A DNA stretch of 64,000 bases from Motacilla alba alba (Eukaryota; Chordata; Aves; Passeriformes; Motacillidae): NCBI RefSeq assembly GCF_015832195.1, contig NC_052045.1:186001-250000 (forward strand), read 5' to 3'. Every line of letters starts with the position of its first letter. Within the stretch, counting starts at the first letter, position 1. The position numbers were made by a program, and so were the translations under genes. Positions 23,586-35,541 of this stretch are shown one piece after another. Below the pieces are notes generated by a model, which made no database searches, was not told the origin of the DNA, and saw only the letters and a list, made by a program, of their open reading frames with translations.

Positions 23586-24430
23586 TCACTTTTCATGGCA
23601 AAGTGGGAAAAGACACAATGCTGGAGGAGCTGTACTGGGCCTCTGGGAGAGGGAGTGTGCAGCGCCTGTATGGGACGCTATTGTGCCCAGTGCGGTGACC
23701 TTGAAACATATTGAGCTTATTAGGAGTGCATGTTGACTCTGAGATTTCAGTGTGACTGCGTGGCAAAGCAGTCAGGCCAACGAATATGTGATAATAATTT
23801 TTATAAATGTGATAATTAGATAAAAGAAGAGGGAGTTGGAGTTTAGACTCGAAGACACTAATTAAATTCACATTGACAAATCAGCATATTGGTCTCGTAT
23901 GGATTAAAGCAGCTCTGAAATGCTTCTTTTGTTTAGATTACACTAATTAAATTCACACGTTTTGCCAATCCATAACAGTTACCTTGAAACACAGAAGGCT
24001 GAACCTAAAGCTTCGACATGCACGTCAATGAACGTGCCAAAGTCAGAGCATTTTTACAGAGCAAATAGCTGAGGAGTTTAAGAAATTTTGGGACTAATGT
24101 TTTTGAAGTTTTTATACCCTCACAACCGAGCACTGTCAGAATGATGCATGCTCTTACTTAAATGCTGAGTGCTTAACTGCAGTTTTAAATTATGCTCAGT
24201 GATGAGGTAATAAAGTATTTCAGCAAATATGTCTCAGAGGAGAACTTGAGAAAGAAAAAAACCACATCTATTCCCAGCAGCCTGTCTTTTCAGGTCAGTG
24301 TTTAAAAACCATAGGTCACACGTCAGAGAATTAAGAGCTGCTGCTGGCAATATTTTTGGAAGTTAGGACTTCATAAATATATCAACTACTTGATGCAGGG
24401 CTGCCCCACAGCAGCCGCCACCGAGCCAAA
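23586..24430. promoter_or_regulatory. Candidate conserved enhancer with duplicated homeodomain site
   Basis: An AT-rich island. The 18-mer ACACTAATTAAATTCACA occurs twice on the same strand, at 23855-23872 and 23940-23957, starting 85 bases apart. Between them is GGATTAAAGC (OTX/bicoid-type GGATTA). TAATTA is a core site for LHX, PAX and similar homeodomains. Regulatory function is inferred from motif density and locus only. Confidence 0.42.
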
Positions 24431-27400
24431 GCCAGGGGATGGGAGTTTTGAAATTTAAACTAATATTTGTGTTCTTTCTGCTGGGTTAAATCTGAAAAAA
24501 ACTGAGCTCGTTGATGTGCACATTGCCCAGAAATGGGAGAGGTGGTGTCAAACTGGAGCACCCTGTGCTGGGCTGGTGGAGGCCCTTCCCTGCAGGGCAG
24601 GGAGGTGCCTTGGGAAGATGGTTTTTAGGGTTGCAAGGTGCTGTTCCAGCCTCCCCTGGCTGCAGAGGAACCCAGTGTCATCCCAGGGTTGTGTTTCGTG
24701 CTGTACAGTCCGGGCAAAGCCGCTCTGTTATCTTCAAGGACAAAAATCTCGGTGTAAGCATTACTGTCTCATCACCAATGCCTTAGGTGTGGGGGCCCCA
24801 CCCTAATCCTGAGTCATCACCATCTCATCATTAGTGAATATTCTATTTTCTGTCAGTAAACACAGTTTAACCACTTTACAGTTAAGCTTCTTAAGATTCG
24901 TAGCTGATGAGGGAGCAATTAGGACAGAATTTTAATGAATACACACAAACTGGGGGTTCCTGCTGGGCGAAAGGAGAGGTTCAGGCTCTGTCTGGAAAAG
25001 TGTTCAAGGCACACGGCAGTAAAATGCACTTAACAAGAAACTCTTTACTTTGGGGCTAATTATGCTAATCTTTGCTGTATTATCTGCTTCAAATCTATCT
25101 GTTGAATGGACAACTGGACCTGAAAATCTCTGAAGTGGGGAGGTTTCTTCTGAAACTGGTGCTGTATTATTGCAATAATTTGTTCTATTTCCTTGATTAC
25201 ATGAAACTCATTGGGCTCCTCCCAGAAGATTTAATAGTTACAGGATTTGATCCAAGTTCAGGGAAAGTTTTGGGACTTTATTTTAAAGGACTGGACTTCA
25301 AATGCATTTCCAGCTGCAGGTGGAAGGTGAGCCTGCGTGGGGCAGTGGGAAAGCCGAAGGCAAGGGCTCTGTGAGAAGTGGGGGACTGTGAGGCTTGACA
25401 GCACTTCTCCTCAGAGGTTTTTCATCTCTGCTGTAATGGGGCTTATTTTTTTTAATCAAAGCACTGAAATAATCGTGGATGGAGAGTGCTGTATAAATGC
25501 AAATTTCATTTTCCTCTGTCTGCCATCAGCTGGGGTGCAGGTGCATCACAGTTCTCAAGGAGGCAACGATGAGGGAATGAGGGGATGAATGAGCATCATG
25601 GGGAAACTCAGCACCTCTGGGGTTCTGCTCTCTCTGCTCTGGTTTAAACAGCTGTGGGGACAGCTGGGCAAGGGCACATCCCAGGGATGGCACTGGAGCT
25701 CTCCCAGTGCTGGTGTGGGTCATATCTGCGGGACTGCCTGTGGGAGCAAAAGGGGATGGCAAAGTGGCTTTGACCTTGGGGAAGGTCCACTGGAGTGCAA
25801 CACAGAGCAGCTACAAGTCCTTGTCATCTTCAAACCTCTTTACAGATGTTGCTTAATTAATCTTAACTAATTTGATCTGTTAGTGATTTGTCCTCAGTTA
25901 TCACCAGCCAGGTTGAGGAGTGGCTGGCTGCTGCCCCCCATGTAAAGTGAGAGCTGGTTGTTGAGAATCTTCTGCTAGCAGTCCTCACTTTGGGAAAAAT
26001 ACTGGTCTGTTGAAATAGACATTTTCTGTCATCAGACTTTGCCCAAGGTGGGATTTCTTCATTTCTTCTGCCCTGCACGGTGATGGTTGGGCTGGCACCA
26101 GTGCAGAGGCTCTGGCTAACAGGGTGCCCAGTGGGGAGGTGGTATTGTGTCTCTGATTTGGATCGAGGAGAAGACAGTCCCTGTGCACAGCTGTTGCTTC
26201 TCTGGAATGGGTGAAAGTTCCTGCCTGGGCGCTGAAAGCTCCTAAAGGCTCCGGCTTTGTATCTGCACCCTGGGAGCCGCTGCTGCAGCTGGGCTGCAGT
26301 TCTTGTGCAGCTCTGCTGGTGACAGTGTCGACCGAGCTAAAACCCGCTGCAGCTCTCAGGGGTGGCAAAATGCTGACTGCTCGTGTCCCAGCCCTGCTGG
26401 AATTCGGGATCCCGCTGCGCCCCAGGGCGTGCCTGGCTGCGGACGGATGGATGGCAAGGGGATTGGAGACTGGGACTGAGCTGTGGGGGTGGGAGAGCAG
26501 GTGGGGTTTGGGATGGGAGCAAGTAGGTGAGGAGAAGTGATAAAGTGCAGGAGGTTCAGCTACATTTTACCTACCTATCCAGATGTGACATTTGTGCCAG
26601 CTTGCCAAAACTCAAGATAGATGCCTCTGTTTAAAAATGCCCGTTGTCCTGGAGGATGCTCAGGTCCTCAGCCCTTATCCAGAGAGGTGCCTTGGGAGAT
26701 GGGCTGGTTCAAACCTCTGAATGCAGGGTTTTTGGTGGGGCTGCACCAAAACCACCACTCTGAGATGGTCATAAGAAAATTGGGAGTGCAACTGTCCAAG
26801 GTAGCTGCAGGTCTGGAGCCGTCCAAATTCTGGACAGCATAAATGCATTTTTGTTTTTTGTGTTGGACCGCAGTGGATACAAATCCCTGTGCAGAACAAG
26901 GTACTCATCTGAGTCTGCACCTTTCCCAGGATTTGCCATCCCTGTGTGCCTCAGCTGTGCCATTACACCTTGCAGAGGATCTGTCAGTGCCACAGTGCCT
27001 GCAGCCAGTGTGTGGGAGACAGCCTGCCACTGCAGGCACAAGCTGGGCTCTTTCTCGTCTGATGACCAGTGTTCCTGGAAGAAAAAATGCTGAGCTGTGC
27101 ATGGGAAAATTGCACAATGAAGTCAAGAAGAAGCTTGGATGGGAAAGAATTAGTTAATGAAATAAATGATTGCACACTGCCAATCTTCCTTCATGTGAGG
27201 GTAATGAGTGTGTAATTCAGGTAATAAGCAGAAGCCAAGGGCCCGCCCTGCCCGTGGGTGGGCAGCAAGAGCAGAGAACTCCTTGGGACTTCTCTGACCC
27301 TGGTGCAATTCAAATTGTTGATGTTCCACAGTGCTTCCAGTCCTCTGGAAAATCAGCTACTCTTAGTTGTTGCCTGTCCCATCCTATGGCAAATGCCCCC

Positions 27401-27805
27401 TCCTGCTGAATCCCCCTTCCCTTTAAAAATGAAAAGCACCCACTGTCGAATTTGAGGGTGATGAGCCTTGTTGCACCTCCAACCTCTGCCGCTCTTGGTG
27501 AGAACTTGCACCTTGTGGCACCCTGGGGCTGGCAGCTGTGGTGTCCCCAGACTATGTGGATGCCAGGGATGTCACTTACCACACAAATACCTGCTGGTGG
27601 AGAGCAGCTGGGGATGCTTACATGCGCAATTCCTTTTTCCTGAGGCATTTTGCCTGCAATATGGCTCTAAAGATAAGTTTTCCCACCCTAAAGGAGTCTG
27701 GCAGGTATCACAGATGTCTTTTTGGTAACATAGCAACTCTCTTTTTTGTCTGTTTGCAGGCTTCCAAGCCCAAAGCTGTCCTTTCTTTTTCAGGACAAGC
27801 TATGC
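24431..27805. other. Non-coding, GC-richer block, no gene seen
   Basis: Contains many overlapping 60-127 codon frames on both strands, with none supported. No repeats of note. Confidence 0.6.
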
Positions 27806-27862
27806 TATTAAAAAAAAATAAAAAACCAAAACCAAAAACAAAACAAAAAAAACCCCAAAACC
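27806..27862. repeat. A-rich (CCAAAA)-type low-complexity tract
   Basis: Runs of A interrupted by C and CC in an irregular CCAAAA/CAAAA pattern. Confidence 0.8.
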
Positions 27863-30800
27863 AGACCAATAGCATAATTTGCTTAAGACTCGAATTCACA
27901 GCAGCAAGTAAGATATAATTGCACCCTTTGATCTTCAAAGATCTCATCCAGTGTGTGCTGAAGTCAGTGAAAGCCACTCTGTTTGACTTCAATGAACATT
28001 TATAATATACAAGTCAGAAATATCCTTCCATTTTATCTGTACATGTCTGAAGCCTCTCTGGTGGAAATAAACTTCAGTATGTAAGTTTGGGTGTTTTAAC
28101 ATAATTTTATGTGGCATGAAAGTGTTTCATATTTGAACATGAAAGGAATAAAATTTGTTTGCCCTGAAAAACACTACTGCTATTAAAGAAGCATGTGGCA
28201 TCAAGCCCAGATCACCTAGCAGGAGTTAATACAACACTTGTAGCTGCATCAGTGCTGCTGAAACAAGTGCTCAGTCGCTAATGAGCTGCCTGCCAAGCAG
28301 CGATGCTGCCATCTGAAAACCTTTCTGGTCCTTGGCATCTGCCTCTAAGAGAGATATGCGCTATATAAACCCAAAAAATTATCTTCATTGTGTCAGATTA
28401 ATTCTGCACATAGTCCAGTGTTTTAGCCTACTGTAAAACTAAAACTATCTCTATGTAAATACACTAAATAACCATCTGAAATTTGCCTTGGTGTGGAGGT
28501 TTGGTGTTTTCCTTCTCCACTTCTATGTGCATCCTCAGCACCAAATGTTACTGACTAGTCTGGAGGGGGAGGTTTAGCAGCATGAGAAAGCTGTAATAGA
28601 AATCAAATATTAGTACAAGCAAGATGATATCTTGCCCAAATGAGACTTGATTACATAATTAATCTTGATAGTTATACATGATTTTATGTGCATGTGCTTA
28701 GAATGCTGGGTTTAAAAGCCAGGAGATGAGCCACTGAGATAATTTAGTTTCTAGGGAAATCCAGGCAGAAAGGTGAGTGAAATTTCCATGGGCTCTGGGA
28801 TAGTTTGAAGGATTTCATCCTGCTCAGATTGTGATGGAGGCCTTTCCCTGCAGAAATCCTGGACCAGAGCTACCCATCATCCAGGCCAAACACAGCAAAG
28901 CATTTCAGCACTGGGGCTGAGCTCTCTGGTGCAGTTCAGCACATGCTCGTGGTTTTGATGAACAGGGATGTTTTAAATGACACATTAATGAAAAACTGCA
29001 TTATGGTCTCAGTGCATGTTCTTCAACCATGTCATCACCTGATGGGATATTCCCTTTTGTGCGCAGCCATTGCTATGGTGCCTGATCTCCCTTCCAGTCT
29101 GGCTTCTGCCTCATTCTCTTTCCACTATTGTTTGTACAGCTTTGCACACTCCTTTACATCCCACAGCATTTTCAGTCAGGGCAGCACCAGGCTGTGGTCT
29201 CACCCCTGGGATGATCCATCCCTTGAGGTGGGTGTTGTGGGAAACTGCTCTCATCAGCCTCTTCAAGCTCAGTGAGGGCTAGGTGGCACAGGAACCTGGA
29301 GCAGCTCCTGCTGTGGAGTGGGTTGCACATGTGTACATATTAAGGATTTGTCAGACTAGATCCCAAACATTTCAAAGACAAAATATTTCACATTTGGAGT
29401 GTTTGATGTGTGATTTTTTTTTAAACAGACTTTTTATTCCCTAATTTTTGAATGAACTAGTGATAATCAGAGGAGGGGGATGAAGCCTCGGTGTTTGATC
29501 CTTATATTTACTTTTCAGTGTGATTGTTCTCTTTCTCCTGCGTGTTTTTTTGAGCACTGCTCACAGAGTACGAAGTTCAGCAAAGTAGGATATTGCAAAA
29601 AAAAATATAACTTCTGCAAAAATCACTGAAAACTCAATTTATATGCTTATTTATTTCAATTACAGCAGGATAGTTGATGTTCCTCTCTGTATTTTAGAGT
29701 CCTTTAGGAATCTGGTGTGATGGAGAAAAGGGCCCTAGAGAGTCCTTGGAAAAGTAAAGGCATGCATGTTGGATCCATAGGAGTGGTGACAGAGAATAAT
29801 CTACTGTTGGAATAAGAATTAGTAGCATTTTTAAAAGGCCTGCGGTTTTGGACCATGAAGAGGGAATAGTGAGTCATGATTGTAACCACTGTCTTTGAGT
29901 TTTGCTTTTTAACCACCTGCTAACTGTTTGTTTTGTGGTGGAAAAGGCATGAACACAGCTGTTCCCCCACATAGGATGTGATGCAGCAGCACTTCTGAGA
30001 TCTGAGCCTGTGGCTTTCCCCAGGATCCTATTTAATAAAGTACTGGCAAACAATTATTTTAATTTTGATTTACATTCCTGAGAGTTATTCTACTCTTCCC
30101 CCACTCCTTAAAACCCAAGGCTACCTTGATGAAGCCCACAGGGCTGCTGTGCCTCTGACAGCTTCTTCTTTGGTGATGGGCACTGCAAGTGTGTTTTCCC
30201 CAGCAGAGAGAGGCAGGCAGGAGAGAGGATGTAGGAAGTTGAGGGCATAAACCTGGTGAGAAACCACAAACACAGGAGATATTCCGGGGAGCAGTGGGGT
30301 AAGTGTAAGCCATGCAGCTGCATGGCTCAGACTTGGTGCTTATGGATGGTTTTGTGATTGGTGCTTCTGTCAAGCTGGCTTCAGGGGAATTATCCTGGGT
30401 GAGGGATTTTTATCATATCGACTGGATTCAAGGCAACACGAGAGGAGAAGAGGATGGAGCAGCGAGCAGTGAGAGGAAAGTGCTCTCCATGGTGTGGGAG
30501 ATGAAGGTGGCAAGGAGAGGGGCCTGTGTGGATGGGGTACCTTGCAAAGTTTAGGTGCCAGCACTGGGTGGTTCTGTAACTCTTACTGCTGCTGCCAAGC
30601 GCACAGCACACTGCTCTTTTAGGAGAAACCTGGGGAACCAGATACAGCCAAGATGAGAGACAGATACTGTGCCTGTTGGCATTTCTGGTTGCGTGTCAGC
30701 ATCAGTCCGTGACACAGACACCTAATCCAGCATCACAACTGGAGAGAGTAAATGCCACCATGTTCCCAGGAATATTCTGGGGCTCCTGCCATTAAAGATT

Positions 30801-32335
30801 GCCTTCAGTACAGATGGGATCAACCGGCCATAGCTCAATTTTAATGGTGCAACAGTGACAACCAGTGGCCAGCTGGGCTAATCCGGGATGAGTGCCATCC
30901 CTCCAAACCAGGGCCGGGCACCTGGCGGGTCTGGCTCCCGGAGGGGCCTGGAGTCACACTGGCACAGCTCCCTCCAGGCACTGGGATATCCCATCAGAGA
31001 GGCTTCTGAGCGAGGCAGGGTTTGATGTTTCCATCTTCTGGGTCATGATCCCACATTGCTAATGGGTGAAGTGTTAGTGTAGCATTTGGGGGTTGAATTT
31101 CTGCTACTGAGCACTCAGCTGCTGGAACACAATTTGAGGACGTTTGGTGTAAATGGTTGGAGAGGGCAGAGCACAGGTGGGAGACAGGTTAAGCCTCTAA
31201 TGATACCAGTTTATATTTGGAGTTGTGCCTCGCCTACAACAACTTTATTTCCTTATTGCACCTTTTTGTGCTTAAATAGACGTGACCTCAGGCACTGCAC
31301 AAAACAGTACATGGCTGAATGACTCATGTAAGACTTTGTTTTTCCCTCTCCTCAAACTCAAAGAAATCATTTAGACCCCAAAGTGCTTGTCCCGCACTTT
31401 GTGTGCAGAGAGCCCCATGGCTGACCAAACACTTTTATTGTGGGAAAAGCAGAAATTCCACTGCCTGCCTCCACCTGGGCACTGCTGTATCACAGCATCC
31501 CAAGGACTCAGTGCTGCGCCTAGCACATCATCCTACTGCAGTCTTTCCCCTCCCAGGAGAAGTCTGGGGCTGTGCAGGAGCTGGTGGGGCTTGAGGTCCT
31601 CCTGCTCCACGTCTGCCATCTGTTTTGGGCAGGCCTTGGTCCCTTTCCCAGGGAGGTGACAGCATCCCTTCCCAGGCCACCGCAGGGAGGGCACATGGGG
31701 GAGGGCAGCATTTGCTTTTCGTCTGCACATTTGGCAGTTCAAAGGCTGCTGCTCCTTGTTGCTGCTCTCAAATCTGTAGATGACACAGATGTGGATATCT
31801 GGTGATAGCACAGAGGAAACTGTGGTTCCACAAGCAAGGGTCTGAACAGCTCGAGGACTGCCAGTAAGGTGCCATTTGCAAGATCTGGACATTTGAGAAT
31901 TTAGGACAAAGGTAAGACCCCTGTGAGCTGGCACAGGCAGCCCAAGGTTATTAACCCTTCTTGTGCAGTGGCTGGTGTTTGACCAAGCTGTCCCACAGGC
32001 ACCTGCGATGCCCCTATAAATTTTGGGTCTCAACAGGTAAATTTTGCTGAAACCCAAAAAGCTTTGGGGAAAACTTTTTGATCTTTCTTGTCCCAGTGCA
32101 AATGTGTGGTGTGTCTCAGGTTGGTGAGTTGCAGCTACCAGCGATATGATGCTCATGTCCAACTGCAATGTCGGTCGCCTTAACTGAGACTGACTCATTT
32201 CATTGAAGTTTGTAGTTTATAAGATCTTAAATTGTTTCCTCCTTTGCCACTTTGACCTCTGGGTCCCTTTGGAACAATTCCGGTTTTTCTTGTATTTTTA
32301 AATTTGATAATTAATTTAGAAACTGAAGAGTTAGG
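27863..32335. other. Non-coding, no gene seen
   Basis: AT-rich to about 28.7 kb and GC-richer after about 29 kb. A minus-strand 221-codon frame at 31533-32198 has no recognisable domain. No repeat family was recognised. Confidence 0.6.
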
Positions 32336-32339
32336 GCTA

Positions 32340-32500
32340 CAGGAGCATCCGGGCGCGCCGTGGAGCTGCTCCCCGGTGGGAGGGCGCGGGCAGCGCTGGG
32401 GTGTGCCCCGGGGCTGCGGAGCCAGCACGGAGCGCCGGCCGCCAGCACGGTCCCCGCTCGCAGGCTGCCCGGGCAGGACCTGCTCTCCTCCTGCGCCTTG
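32340..32500. promoter_or_regulatory. Short CpG-dense patch, candidate promoter
   Basis: About twenty CpG dinucleotides lie within roughly 150 bases (32350-32495), including GGGCGCGCCG and GCGCCGGCCGCC, in a neighbourhood where CpG is rare. It sits 22 kb downstream of TM9SF2, where a promoter of the next gene (CLYBL by vertebrate synteny) could lie. One plus-strand frame is Arg/Ala/Gly-rich like a mitochondrial presequence but has no ATG after its upstream stop. No TATA box is evident. Confidence 0.4.
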
Positions 32501-32568
32501 TCTCCCTGGCCAGATTGGCCTACAAGTAAAAACTAAAACAGGAGGTGAAACCTTTTCACTTCTGTTTG

Positions 32569-32680
32569 TTAATCTTTCTTCTTCTATCTTTCTTTCTCCT
32601 TTCTTTTTTTCTCCCCCTTTCTTTCTTTCCTTCTTTCTCTCTCTCTCTCTTTTTTTTTTCTTTTTTTTTTTTTTTTATTA
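32569..32680 (+). repeat. Polypyrimidine (TTTC/CT-rich) tract
   Basis: More than 100 bases are almost all T and C, including TCTCTCTCTCTCT and a run of T at about 32661-32676. Confidence 0.92.
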
Positions 32681-33008
32681 GCAGGGCTCCTTTTTTCTCT
32701 CTCTTTTGCCTCAATAGAAAGAAAAAAAGTTTTGTCAGCACTCCTGTTTCTTTTGTTGTTTTCTTTTTCTCAGAAGTCTTTTCTGCTTTTATCCTAATCC
32801 CAGGCATGCATGAGGGAACAGTTGTGCTCTGTTGTTTGTCTGTTCTGGTAGTTTTGAACCAGTAGGGCTCCTGCTTTGTTCTCTTTATTTTCTGAACACA
32901 GAAAGGTAAAAGAGTAGGAATAGCGATTGAAACTCTTAAGAGAAACCTTCGATATTTATTTAGATTTAATTCATTTTTTGCCATGTTGGTAATAATTAAG
33001 GGATGATG
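32681..33008. other. Non-coding gap, nothing recognised
   Basis: T-rich at the left end, then unique AT-rich sequence between two low-complexity tracts. Confidence 0.7.
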
Positions 33009-33012
33009 ACAA

Positions 33013-33058
33013 ATAAAAAAAAAAAAAAAAAAAAGGAGAAAAAAGAGGAAAAGGAAAG
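33013..33058 (+). repeat. Poly(A)/purine tract
   Basis: About twenty consecutive A's after ACAAAT, followed by a GGAGAAAAAAGAGG-type purine run. Confidence 0.9.
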
Positions 33059-34240
33059 AAACCTCTTTTCACTCCCCTGAGATCAGAGTTTTGCTACCCA
33101 GAGCATTTTTAACTTGTACCCCTTGAGAGGCACGGTTTTAACTCTGTTGTCCAATTTATTCACTCTCTGGAACCAGACAACAATTTAACATATGCCAGGG
33201 TTGTTTTTTTCCCCTAAACACAGAATTACTCCTTTGTAGAGCTGCCTTTATGATTTGAAAAGCAGTGTTAGCCTGGTTTACCTGATGTGATGTCAGCCTG
33301 ACTTTCAAGTCACATCCCAGTTTTAAGCCTTGTATTTATGGCTTTAAATGCACTCTGGTGCTTCCTTTTGGGCGGCATGTTGCAGAGCTGTCACTAAAGC
33401 TTTATTTATGATTTTCCAGGTATTTCTTTACTAGTTGGGCATGCTGGCTGATAAATTGCCTGAAATGTTTAAAAAAATTAAACTAAAACTAACATGGATC
33501 CATCTGTCTCTTTCATTCCTGCAAAACAAACCTTTTATGATTTTGGTATCCACCATGTGCTTGTTCTCCGTTGCCATGGAGATGCTCTAGGCCTGAATTT
33601 TTTTTCACAGGCTCTTACGATGAAGTTTTTTTTGAAAACTGTTTTGATTAATTTTTCCTCCACTTCAACTTCTCTCTCACTTAAACTGTTTTCCCCTTTT
33701 GTTTCCCACTTGATTTATGGCAGGTCGCTGTCATTTAAATAGATGCGCGTTTTGAAATTCCTTCTTTCTGTTCGAATGCAAAGAAAAAAAAAGAGAAAAA
33801 AAAAATAACCCATGCAAGTCATGCTCAAAGACTTGGTTATTGTTGCTTGTTGGATTTCTGCTCTCTGTGGTTGTCGGGCCTAATTCAAAGTAATTCAGGC
33901 TACTCAGTGGGGGCAGTGCATAGCTCCACAGGAAATTATGATAGCAAAAGTCTTCCTGTAGAGCTCTACACTTGGCACTACAAAGTGCCTTGGGCTGCAG
34001 TTACCTGAATAGGGTTGAATTAGACCAGACAACCGCATCATCCCACTTCTTAATCTATTAGAGCGATATACAAGTGGCAATTGTTGATTGCAAAAATGGG
34101 ATTAAGAGGCTCTTCAAGTGAATTGATTTTCTTGTGAGAACAAAAAGAGGAAAGAGAAGGCTCGTTTGAATCACACAGCCAGCAAGTTTCGTGAATGGGT
34201 TCCACTCCAAATGTTAGAATTAAAGCAACCAATATTTCCC
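33059..34240. promoter_or_regulatory. Candidate conserved non-coding block(s)
   Basis: An AT-rich, low-repeat interval with TTTATTTATGATTTTCC-like CDX/HOX-type motifs near 33401-33418 and a unique-looking stretch 33840-34075 with TAATTCAAAGTAATTCAGG. It also contains a short A-rich tract at 33780-33806. Conservation is unknown. Confidence 0.3.
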
Positions 34241-35515
34241 CATGGAGCATGCAGGTGAGAGGAATAAACTGCTGAAAATAGAAAATTATGTCCAAAAGTT
34301 TGTGGTGCTCTTAGCAAATCGAGGCTCTTCCCCCACGATCCCTCCCTCCCTCCCTGCTCCAGGCAGCAGCAACAACAAATCCTTGTTTCAGCCAAACACT
34401 TCATTGCTCTTCATCAGCCTCTGCTTATCATTCTTTAATCTTTCTTTTTACCCACACATTTCACTTATTTATTTTGCTTTATCTCTGGCAAGAAAGGGGG
34501 TGAGAGAACAGCTGCTTTGACTCCTGCTGGTTTTCCCTGAATCTTTCCGCTTTTTTCTTCCCCCCACCAAGACCAAAGCCAGTGCCATGTCTCTCCCAAG
34601 GGACCTCCAAAATCTGTTGCCTGCATCACTCCAGAGCAACTCCCCACAGGGATTTCACCCTGTCCCGCTGGTGCCTGCTTTTCCTCTCATGGCTACTGTT
34701 TTCCCTGAAACCACAAGTTTTGTGTGTCATAAATTTCCCATTAACCTGAGTGTATCATCCCCTGGGAAGAGCAGAGCCTGGCATCTACCTTCACTGGGAT
34801 GGGTCCTGCTATTTATTTTGGATGGCTCTCAGTGATGCTGGAAATCCTTTTCCCTCAGCTGAAAGACAAGCTGGTGCTGGGCTGCAGAGGAAAGGTAGTG
34901 GTGAGGGCAAGTTCTGCCCTGGGTGTACTGGACACCAGTGCTCAGGCATGGCTCACTGTCAGCAGTGTGGAGAATAGAAATGACACCCTGCAGGAAAAAG
35001 GAGCTGCTGGAGCAGATGGAGGGAGCCTGGTGCTGTTGTTTGCCTTGGGAAGGGACAGTGGGGAGGGTCCCCTCTCACACACAGGGATGAGAGTCCTCCC
35101 GTCCCACCATAAAAGGATGAGGTCTCCCCCTGGGTGCTGGCGCCAGTGCAGGGCTGAAGGGGATGAGCCACTTTCAAGCGGACTTCAAAGATTTTGGGTC
35201 AGGGAACAGTTGGCTGAACTAGACCTTGCTCCGTGGGTTGGAGGGTACATGTTCCTCCTCAGCAGGTTATCACCAGCACGTCTGTTCAGGCTTGCTATGC
35301 AGTCGCTTTGCCCTTTCTTTAAATTTGCTATAGCAGGCTTGTTTCCCCAGCTGGACCCTGCCTGGGACAGGTCTTGAGAAGTGTCTCAGAGCAGAAAGGA
35401 CTGATGGAGTGACTGCTGTGAACTGGAGGGGGCACAGCCACCAGGGAGACTCTCACATGAAATTTTGGGAAGGGTCAGAAGTAAATTTGGAGCAAAAGCA
35501 CCATCTCAATGCTTC
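34241..35515. other. Non-coding, GC-richer, no gene seen
   Basis: A plus-strand 192-codon frame at 34799-35377 has no domain or splice support. Confidence 0.6.
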
Positions 35516-35521
35516 ACTTAA

Positions 35522-35541
35522 TTTTTTTTTTTTTTTTTTTC
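35522..35541. repeat. Poly(T) run
   Basis: About twenty consecutive T's, followed by CAGGAG. Confidence 0.9.
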
